This document shows, piece after piece, positions 9,001-10,313 of a stretch of 13,891 nucleotides of DNA. This DNA is from CAYLZO01 sp964387775. GTDB taxonomy: Bacteria > Chloroflexota > Anaerolineae > JAAYZQ01. The stretch is from contig CAYLZO010000138.1 in NCBI GenBank assembly GCA_964387775.1, positions 1 to 13,891 on the forward strand, read 5' to 3'. Each line of letters begins with the position of its first letter. Position 1 is the stretch's first letter. Below the pieces are notes generated by a model. The model did no database searches, was not told the DNA's origin, and saw only the letters and a program-made list of their open reading frames with translations. Both the position numbers and the translations under genes were made by a program.

Positions 9001-9815
9001 TCCAGGGTCTCCTCGTCGGGCGGGAAGCGGAGGTGGAGGATCTGGCGTTGGGGCAGGCCGTCGGCGCCGACCCACAGTTCACCCTCGCCGCCCATCTCGG
9101 CGTATTCCTGGGGCAGGTCGAGGCTTACGCCCGGCGGCAGCTCACCCTGGGCGGCCAGGTGGGCCTGCAACTGGTCACGCACGTAGGCCGCGTAGCGGGG
9201 GCCGTCGATGTTGAAGGCATAACGGGTAGATTGGTAGCTTGGTAGCTTGGTAGATTGGGGATCAGCACCTCCTAGTTTCCCTGCTTCCCAATTTCCCAAT
9301 CTACCAGTTTCCCCATTTCCCAACTCCCGGATGTTCTTCGCGGCGGCGAGGAAGGCCATAAAGTCGCCCTGGGGGGCAAAGGCGCCGGCAAAGTTGGGGA
9401 TCTCTTGCCAGTCCTGTCCACCCTGGCGGGCGTAGGCGCGGTCGCCCTCGACGCGGACCTCGACGCCGGTGCCGGGCTCCAGCACGCTGCCGCCCTTTGA
9501 CCAGAGGGTCAGGTGCAGCCGATTTCCGGGCAGGTCGGCCTGGCCCTCCAGGTAGAGGCGCTGCGCCTTGCTCCCCCGGCCCACGGTGAGGATGCTGGGC
9601 CGGGGCGTCACCGTCTGCCGGATGTCGGCCGTGAAGCGGTAGGTCCCGGCGCGGCGGGCCTGCGCCCAGGCGTCGGCCGGTCCGCCGGACTCCTGCGCCG
9701 AGGTGAGGGGCGGCTGCGCCAAAAGCGCTATGGCCAGCAGGCAGGCGATCACGCATATCGTGATCGCAGCGGGGCCGCATCGTCGGCTTGACAAAGACGG
9801 GGCAAAGACGTTCAT
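1..9815 (-). CDS. Giant secreted, membrane-anchored multidomain surface protein (LamG/TSP3/Ig-like), 3' end outside window
   Basis: A single open frame of 3271 complete codons runs from the ATG at 9815 to the left edge with no stop, so the C terminus is missing. The start is supported by AAAAGGAG (9822-9829), a 6-nt spacer and an immediate signal peptide. Order of parts (residues): signal peptide 1-40; LppX/LprG-like domain 42-290; two membrane helices 315-354 followed by a Gln/Ala-rich helix; TSP3-type Asp-rich repeats 433-543; unassigned beta-rich region 544-1080; about five hydrophobic helices 1093-1257; second TSP3 stretch 1470-1610; propeller-like region 1720-2035; LamG 2056-2264; LamG split by an inserted module 2265-2732; Ig-like domains 2780-3110; Cys-rich segment 3116-3217. 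The role is probably adhesion or glycan/protein binding at the cell surface; no catalytic motif was seen. It is probably cotranscribed with the small gene at 9860-10069. The open frame is certain; the biological role is inference. Confidence 0.93.
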   Translation of the reverse strand, partial: MNVFAPSLSSRRCGPAAITICVIACLLAIALLAQPPLTSAQESGGPADAWAQARRAGTYRFTADIRQTVTPRPSILTVGRGSKAQRLYLEGQADLPGNRLHLTLWSKGGSVLEPGTGVEVRVEGDRAYARQGGQDWQEIPNFAGAFAPQGDFMAFLAAAKNIRELGNGETGRLGNWEAGKLGGADPQSTKLPSYQSTRYAFNIDGPRYAAYVRDQLQAHLAAQGELPPGVSLDLPQEYAEMGGEGELWVGADGLPQRQILHLRFPPDEETLENTATVTVEFSDFGGATAAWDGEESAAGTAPLGSDRAGVVGRGSLLLLSLAFGLLLVTHRRSRRLYAAVAVLLVAAMLVTPLLQSQQAAAFLERQADRAEAQAALQQESQMQRDLQALLTRPAFDPHANPQSPIPNPQSPISNAPFVTVENGQSDTTQPSCDPDDPADNDDDGLPNGAECALGTDPDWEDSDNDTISDNDEVSGFSYNGEMWYTDPLEMDTNRDGLADGPEWNTGRQEGEVPPDLDGDGTPDLFDRDNDGDGVPDDVDLSPYFAGDTTYTIDAPFRLLLDDLTPGAPTFVEFQLRPTDPEHLWYALNVWDWPDDDRQGQIQDADGATFFGVDDSLSRSPNDNGDVKLIPMLEIEISGSPANLPSQDDLEPYGVIVQDLSEDGGDQAAYVPLQLVTDSPGDERVAFAGKMLYEPDESWGNAHLVRLVWVVHALVDVCRAYEDGACVEYGEMNQTRILHTYDDDWRLTGLDVHEEHGTEYAYVFEDPVADADLRNDAPLTYLAYGLDRSFLAGSDCEVWDDKGTDDPGDDECTSSDGERDVTVAEIYGRWNHETNGGATITETWGISDTLSVMTETFSTMDLALKTIVSERSEQILNDHFSPHWTESEPISPTLLFAHEQRYRGQNLDAGRVGASTLTWSADGQQLTVDLAPDEVPVQTRAGLNWAPYKYADGAWTAYPLEDYWLELQTRYDAEFQDEFNDELDAGQVRDGATVLMQVFYVSLYRGATAVVQLDEEIQAQLSWSPDGPLWSALATAGRKGGLFIVEKALVKTGVLRALANLASPGVSWTRAYSWKFIKHECRKWLKDTFTKVKLGFAIVGMIATLTTILVSALYLSQTESDTRGLRIGLAVVVGLVLLASSVVMPLLTVVRGIKVAMAHGLKALQATNKVLTERLTGVDLKLWWAAVIIAVGITWGVFIYNVVKYDVAAGSVAFSLMLAQTIASTIVTVLLFVIALTTIGSILVSILILIDTILGLLGIDWSISGWLTKVATNILVNVDISVEVDVDLGAFEMALVRPEVGLVDGAELELATTVTTTVTHKDPDSFRTRFYVETGGYSADQIKESSLAYALTASRAPGSIRWNREDDWGLARFHHDYKGSRMLTTSKVNDVATDGVVIQAGINRAHTVPLYLLTDFELPVSECWWVIYMPVCLGKSVGDTTANDLSQIMTLDVLPRTFDEFVDVASWADGLRVRDADGDGLLSVNFGGNDPDDTTWDTDGDGLSDAWELRVRARPDGEGGRLFSPWLPDTDTDGLPDGDEARLGTNPAHWDTDGDTISDPSEALDGWTFTYWEDSTGTRSLRVYSDPLDADWDGDGMDDLFERSLHTCPGCDPLANRYHPRVWNNSPVGLYTEMDDGDQVLYPGQSLVYTTTVQNNLNPDLWVRGNTVLSTGLLIGGPLDMTFDLPREASQSLASELSVPGGATTQDVNLATEMDAHLHTPSVWAWDPAQGDGAATASGAAPEAVAMTAVDGWATPYVAAVAEGGRVYVYPAAADGPAGAGILVFGGGDDVQYSRPLDVACNDEGTCLVISARPWEDHDLFQWQFVLADGTLGPGSNLHLDPGEQIYSGRIASDGSDFLIAWIWDTAAGRDLLARHYAADGTPGDSLLVDDGPLGDDVDVTWAYDGYQVAWTRDNQLRAAAIQNDTTTQYPIPNIQYPISTPRLAYDALSRRALVAYRVQEGGEASLRGRILANGQFGAEFTIAGLGSSSGALDLAVSNDPINGGWVVAYLDRDSQATGYQAVGMDGSLRGERQSPDAALNPLAALDLACAAPRPAARLLFDEETGATTFADSSGFGHDGTCDPSTPPSADTCPRSGVGGKAGNAVTFDGDDDYVTIMLDASEEAYGLTLWFKTTCQSCGLYQVSNGDPGAYEHDRHLYLNRGDVCTRIWDTEILCSSGANYADGNWHFLAHTYGGSVGGQRLYVDGALQAEGSKARSDFVGQDRLHVGYSKDAQDRYLAGTIDELTLYPRALSDGEVRDRYRAALVVYPLDEPEGATTFVDAAHNGYTANCEGDACPRMGGGGMAYASAELDGGDEYVAVANQPRVVDEYVYDFEDAVGDGWSHPLRETTPADNRTFLGRFGNTPVTLDLASLPPHDEVEVRFDLYVIGSWDGNRTAGGNGPDYWKWWADDAEQLSTTFTNFDPPYFYQFYPGGSWAPSGVTVYGKQTGSGAYRTWFFNTDNPDIGPPYIAEVESITPESDTAAQFYWHTNYGGSSMGCDGKMGPCDITQSTVGSARVWAAANDWRDHADEIGTLGYDPDSVYHITGTVEHVADTLQLKFEGLNLETLSNESWGLDNVRVRVLNHNVPLVNSSFTTAFWARRNSAGTFDVALGQGVFSPDRGLHVGYRADGTFTCAFFNDDLDTPATYSDVGEWRHWACTYDADTNQRVLYRDGQPVAQDTAAADYQGTGKLLLGRAPGDLHHFDGRLDEVAVWTQALPAAEIERLYRKVKVLDDSVTECALPRAFAGQGSLYVDRLALHETTTILGTSQQQIEDTVTIDSDPPTSAITSLSDGQYLAVTGTLVVGGEAADNTHVGHVDVSAGGGPWRRAEGAESWSYAWDTSALAEGAHTLRSRATDVAGNAGNAGAPGAITVVLDRTPPQPAADPPPQRATLNADERWQVGLSGTVADPPAGSEPGSGLVALAALLEGQGDVAGSGWQTATLGTGGVWTLDYLLPVFDNQREAIPEPTGVYTLHLRTLDEVENVGHFVTSPRVELDNSPPVADLRYTGPLTTLITDTTLLLSGVVTDPGSVAYGLAGLEIAFRPAGSDDLDWEAATLAASGAGVVTTTWTHPVPADLEGHYEILLRGTDVVGNRNDSAGDQNAWVGEIDTLAPRNDPLFEAEGPWYFGPTYYRCYVWDMNLDEDSLEGCPCPEGDWQRTYYHEVSDWYRETTTDTQRLYEIIAGCSLNEPTPWQYTNTVCDTRGRCTTVTRSRLPRRDASLAAPSPYSLVYTPTHGAVVTTTPFPVEGIAQADGYLNTLDVTANGTSFY
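165..470 (-). other. Cys- and aromatic-rich segment of the giant protein
   Basis: Residues about 3116-3217 contain six Cys (YYRCYVW, EGCPCPEG, AGCS, TVCD, GRCT) and many Tyr/Trp residues, in contrast to the Cys-poor Ig-like units before it. It probably forms a small disulfide-stabilised extracellular module. I do not recognise the family. Confidence 0.5.
486..1478 (-). other. At least three bacterial Ig-like domains in tandem
   Basis: Residues 2780-3110 hold three units that each open with an Asp-x-x-Pro-Pro type junction (DSDPPTSAI, DRTPPQPAA, DNSPPVADL). Two of them close with an RxTDVxGN or RTLDEVEN strand (RSRATDVAGN, LRTLDEVENVG, LRGTDVVGN). This is the usual pattern of bacterial Ig-like 'stalk' domains that end in a DxxGN strand. 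A further unit seems to begin at the left edge (PFPVEGIAQADG). Confidence 0.75.
1620..3023 (-). other. LamG/concanavalin-like domain 2, split by an inserted module
   Basis: The first part (residues 2265-2328) has the opening motifs VVYPLDEPEGATTFVDAAHNG and ELDGGDEYVAVANQPR. The second part (2583-2732) resumes with SSFTTAFWARR, EWRHWACTYD, VLYRDGQPVA, LLLGRAP and LDEVAVWTQALPAAEIERLY. Together they make one complete LamG domain of normal size, interrupted after the YVAVAN strand by about 254 foreign residues that are annotated separately. Confidence 0.8.
2070..2831 (-). other. Jelly-roll-like module nested inside LamG domain 2
   Basis: Residues 2329-2582 begin YVYDFEDAVGDGW and include FLGRFGNTPVTLDLASLPP and EVEVRFDLYVIGSWDGN. 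They end with LQLKFEGLNLE and ESWGLDNVRVRV. I recall this Asp-Phe-Glu ... SWDGN ... WGLDNV pattern as a common jelly-roll, carbohydrate-binding-like module of Chloroflexota and related surface proteins. Parts of it (2281-2460 and 2521-2580) have 52-58% GC by hand count, against about 70-73% in sampled neighbouring lines. Confidence 0.65.
3024..3650 (-). other. LamG/concanavalin-like domain 1
   Basis: Residues 2056-2264 start with LLFDEETGATTFADSSGFGHDG and continue with GNAVTFDGDDDYV, LTLWFKT, NWHFLAHTYGG, LYVDG and IDELTLYPRALSDGEV. These are the standard motifs of LamG-like jellyroll domains, in the right order and length (about 200 residues). Such domains bind carbohydrate or protein ligands outside the cell. 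Two Cys pairs could form disulfides. Confidence 0.85.
3711..4658 (-). other. Propeller-like repeat region
   Basis: Residues about 1720-2035 contain recurring short units of the form 'aromatic or hydrophobic strand, Asp/Gly turn, strand', for example RPLDVACNDEGTCLVISAR, GRIASDGSDFLIAWIWD, VTWAYDGYQVAWTRD and DLAVSNDPINGGWVVAYLD. This looks like blades of a beta-propeller of the kind common in bacterial surface proteins. The third heptamer array interrupts it at residues 1927-1938. Fold assignment is inference. Confidence 0.5.
4003..4037 (+). repeat. Five degenerate tandem heptamers (ATTGGRK) inside the giant gene
   Basis: Units in order: ATTGGAT, ATTGGAT, ATTGGGG, ATTGGGT, ATTGGGT. The orientation and copy number are the same as in the array at 8581-8615, but the units have diverged. 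In the giant frame it encodes TQYPIPNIQYPIS (about residues 1926-1938), a Pro-rich loop within the propeller-like region. Confidence 0.9.
4986..5408 (-). other. TSP3-type calcium-binding repeat stretch 2
   Basis: Residues 1470-1610 contain DADGDGLLS, DTDGDGLSDAWE, DTDTDGLPDGDE, DTDGDTISDPSE and DWDGDGMDDLFE separated by about 20-30 residues, followed by a CPGC motif. This is the second Asp-rich TSP3-like spacer of the protein. Like the first, it probably binds Ca2+ outside the cell. Confidence 0.85.
6045..6539 (-). other. Internal cluster of about five transmembrane helices
   Basis: Hydrophobic segments lie at about residues 1093-1114, 1124-1150, 1178-1200, 1208-1236 and 1238-1257. The sequence just before the first helix is strongly basic (KFIKHECRKWLKDTFTKVK), and the loop between helices 2 and 3 is also basic. 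Both facts suggest cytoplasmic sides. The helices are rich in Ile/Val/Thr/Ala, with no conserved charged residue suggesting a transporter. TSP3 and LamG modules, which normally work outside, lie on both sides of the cluster. Confidence 0.75.
6576..8186 (-). other. Unassigned beta-rich region of the giant protein
   Basis: Residues 544-1080 match no family I recognise. They begin with beta-rich acidic sequence. A short Cys-containing acidic loop follows at about residues 790-810 (DCEVWDDKGTDDPGDDECT). The region ends in a Glu/Asp-rich, then basic amphipathic segment just before the membrane cluster. It has no Walker motif and no obvious protease or glycosidase signature. Confidence 0.6.
8187..8519 (-). 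other. TSP3-type calcium-binding repeat stretch 1
   Basis: Residues 433-543 contain repeated Asp/Asn loops such as DNDDDGLPNGAE, EDSDNDTISDNDE, DTNRDGLADG, DLDGDGTPD and DRDNDGDGVPDD. This DxDxDG(L/V)xD pattern is typical of thrombospondin type 3 repeats, which bind Ca2+ and form rigid spacers in extracellular proteins. Confidence 0.85.
8581..8615 (+). repeat. Five perfect tandem ATTGGGG heptamers inside the giant gene
   Basis: Five exact ATTGGGG units in a row, followed by GTTGG. Read on the minus strand in the giant frame they encode a Pro/Asn/Gln/Ser/Ile linker (NPQSPIPNPQSPIS, about residues 400-413) between the membrane-proximal helix and the first TSP3 stretch. Seven is not a multiple of three, so gain or loss of one unit shifts the frame. 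Gaining one unit moves translation into a frame that stops at 8239-8241. Confidence 0.95.
8754..8873 (-). other. Two-helix transmembrane hairpin
   Basis: Residues 315-329 (Leu-rich, SLLLLSLAFGLLLVT) and 336-354 (LYAAVAVLLVAAMLVTPLL) are hydrophobic and separated by the basic loop HRRSRR at 330-335. The positive-inside rule puts that loop in the cytoplasm and both flanks outside. A Gln/Ala/Glu-rich segment after the second helix (about 355-394) looks like an amphipathic or coiled-coil helix. This hairpin would hold the rest of the protein at the cell surface. Confidence 0.75.
8946..9692 (-). other. LppX/LprG (LolA-like) half beta-barrel domain at the N terminus
   Basis: Residues about 42-290 open with the strand GTYRFTADIRQTVTP and continue with alternating strands, including VEVRVEGDRAYARQ followed by a Trp. 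The second half has GELWVGADGLPQRQILHLR and ends in a strand finishing with EFSDFG. This two-half layout, in which a basal strand set is followed by a 'velocity' strand and a terminal Asp-Phe-Gly turn, resembles the LppX/LprAFG lipid-binding fold of mycobacterial lipoproteins and LolA-like proteins. The halves are separated by a repeat-encoded linker (residues 163-198). In known members the domain binds lipids outside the membrane; here it is fused to a giant protein. The assignment is by pattern only. Confidence 0.5.
9230..9331. repeat. Intragenic short tandem repeat block with an inverted 12-bp arm
   Basis: On the plus strand, 9230-9260 contains the octamer series ATTGGTAG, CTTGGTAG, CTTGGTAG, then ATTGGGG. 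On the minus strand, 9331-9270 has related units built on TTGGGAAA. TGGTAGATTGGG at 9248-9259 is exactly complementary to CCCAATCTACCA at 9295-9306, so a 12-bp stem with a 35-nt loop can form. The block is read in frame by the giant gene as a Gly/Asn/Glu/Thr/Ser-rich linker of about 36 residues between the two halves of the LppX/LprG-like domain. It resembles the dispersed STRR-type repeats of cyanobacteria and Chloroflexota. Confidence 0.85.
9696..9815 (-). other. Signal peptide of the giant protein
   Basis: Residues 1-40: an N region containing the Arg pair R11-R12, then a hydrophobic core from I18 to A33 (Ile/Val/Ala/Leu with two Cys), then a polar stretch ending in Leu-Thr-Ser-Ala before Gln-Glu-Ser. 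The Ser-x-Ala-like site after A40 fits type I signal peptidase. No lipobox Cys follows the core at the right place, so this is not an obvious lipoprotein. Confidence 0.85.
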
Positions 9816-9859
9816 TGTCGGCTCCTTTTCACCATTGAGCTGAACCATTGTGAGCATCT

Positions 9860-10069
9860 CTACGGTTCGCCAGAGATGTTCTCCTGTCCTTCTGGGGCGT
9901 CGAGGAAGGCAAAGAGGCCCGCCAGGTTGGGGAAGTGGCGGCGCTCGCCGCTCAACACGTCTTGCAGCAACGCACGACGCTCGCCGCCGGGGCCTTCGCG
10001 CCACAGGCGCAGCAGAAACGACTGGCACAGCGCGTCGTCGGGCGGACACGGGCCTGGCTCTCGGTTCAT
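9860..10069 (-). CDS. Small conserved-looking protein of unknown function, 69 aa, first gene of the giant-protein operon
   Basis: The ATG at 10069 is preceded by AGGGGG at a 5-nt spacing (AAACC), and the TAG lies at 9860-9862. The protein has no signal peptide or membrane segment. Its core is SFLLRLWREGPGG, then RRALLQDVLSGERRHF, then LAGLFAFLD: two predicted strands, a turn and a helix. I recall very similar short proteins (FLLRLWRE ... SGERR.F ... L..LFAFL) in Chloroflexota genomes, where they are annotated as hypothetical. The stop is 44 nt upstream of the giant gene's ATG, so the two are probably cotranscribed. A longer frame from the TTG at 10174 is rejected because it would begin upstream of the predicted promoter at 10097-10130. 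The function is unknown; a small regulator or chaperone-like partner is possible. Confidence 0.75.
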   Translation of the reverse strand: MNREPGPCPPDDALCQSFLLRLWREGPGGERRALLQDVLSGERRHFPNLAGLFAFLDAPEGQENISGEP

Positions 10070-10096
10070 GGTTTCCCCCTCTCGCTCCTGCTGGCC

Positions 10097-10130
10097 AGTG
10101 TAGCACACCATCGTGAAATCATCGTGAAAT
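10097..10130 (-). promoter_or_regulatory. SARP-type promoter and operator for the small gene and the giant gene
   Basis: On the minus strand the 11-mer ATTTCACGATG occurs twice in perfect tandem (10130-10109), then GTGTGC, then the -10 element TACACT (10102-10097) with a TG extension. If the heptamer is taken as TTCACGA, the proximal copy ends exactly 8 bp from -10, and no TTGACA-like -35 is present because the repeats occupy that place. In Streptomyces, SARP activators bind heptamer direct repeats with an 11-bp period ending 8 bp from -10. The expected transcript start is near 10090, about 20 nt before the small gene. Confidence 0.7.
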
Positions 10131-10209
10131 GGCGCACCGAGCACGGGGAATTGGTCCAACTCTGCGCCTGTCAAATCGGATCAAGACCCCCCAAGTCTTT
10201 GTGCATCGA

Positions 10210-10227
10210 CGTGGAATCAGCGTGAAA
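10210..10227. promoter_or_regulatory. Second, degenerate 11-bp-period operator pair
   Basis: Plus-strand CGTGGAA (10210-10216) and CGTGAAA (10221-10227) are 11 bp apart, like the perfect CGTGAAA pair at 10112-10118 and 10123-10129. The two 24-bp blocks match at 18 of 24 positions and are 98 bp apart, about nine helical turns. This pair lies 17 nt upstream of the regulator's predicted -35. It could serve autoregulation or cooperative binding with the first site. Confidence 0.5.
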
Positions 10228-10244
10228 AGCCACGGCGGCGGGGA

Positions 10245-10273
10245 TTGTGCAAACCGACCGGCTGTGCTATACT
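10245..10273 (+). promoter_or_regulatory. Predicted promoter of the BTAD regulator gene
   Basis: TTGTGC (10245-10250), a 17-bp spacer and TATACT (10268-10273), preceded by TG at 10265-10266 (extended -10). The -10 matches TATAAT at five of six positions; the -35 is poor. The expected start of transcription is near 10280, giving a leader of about 34 nt. The segment TGTGCTATACTGG is almost identical (12 of 13) to the opposite-facing TGTGCTACACTGG of the divergent promoter. Confidence 0.6.
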
Positions 10274-10313
10274 GGAGATCGTGCTGTGGCTTTTCAAAAC
10301 TCGGGGACAAAAG

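Larger units (their letters stand above)
10070..10313. other. Divergent intergenic control region
   Basis: The 244 nt between the two start codons hold both predicted promoters and two operator-like repeat pairs. There is also an orphan TTGACA on the minus strand (10174-10169), with no matching -10 at 16-18 bp. The middle part (10131-10209) shows nothing else that I can name beyond a weak AAGAC/GTCTT hairpin around a C run. Confidence 0.7.

Noticed and set aside
10070..10174. Longer N terminus for the small minus gene from the TTG at 10174
   Set aside because: It would start upstream of the predicted promoter and operator, while the ATG at 10069 has a good SD sequence.
10245..10313. Longer N terminus for the regulator from the TTG at 10245
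   Set aside because: The TTG is part of the predicted -35 and the extension would be translated through the -10; the ATG at 10314 fits the winged-helix start.
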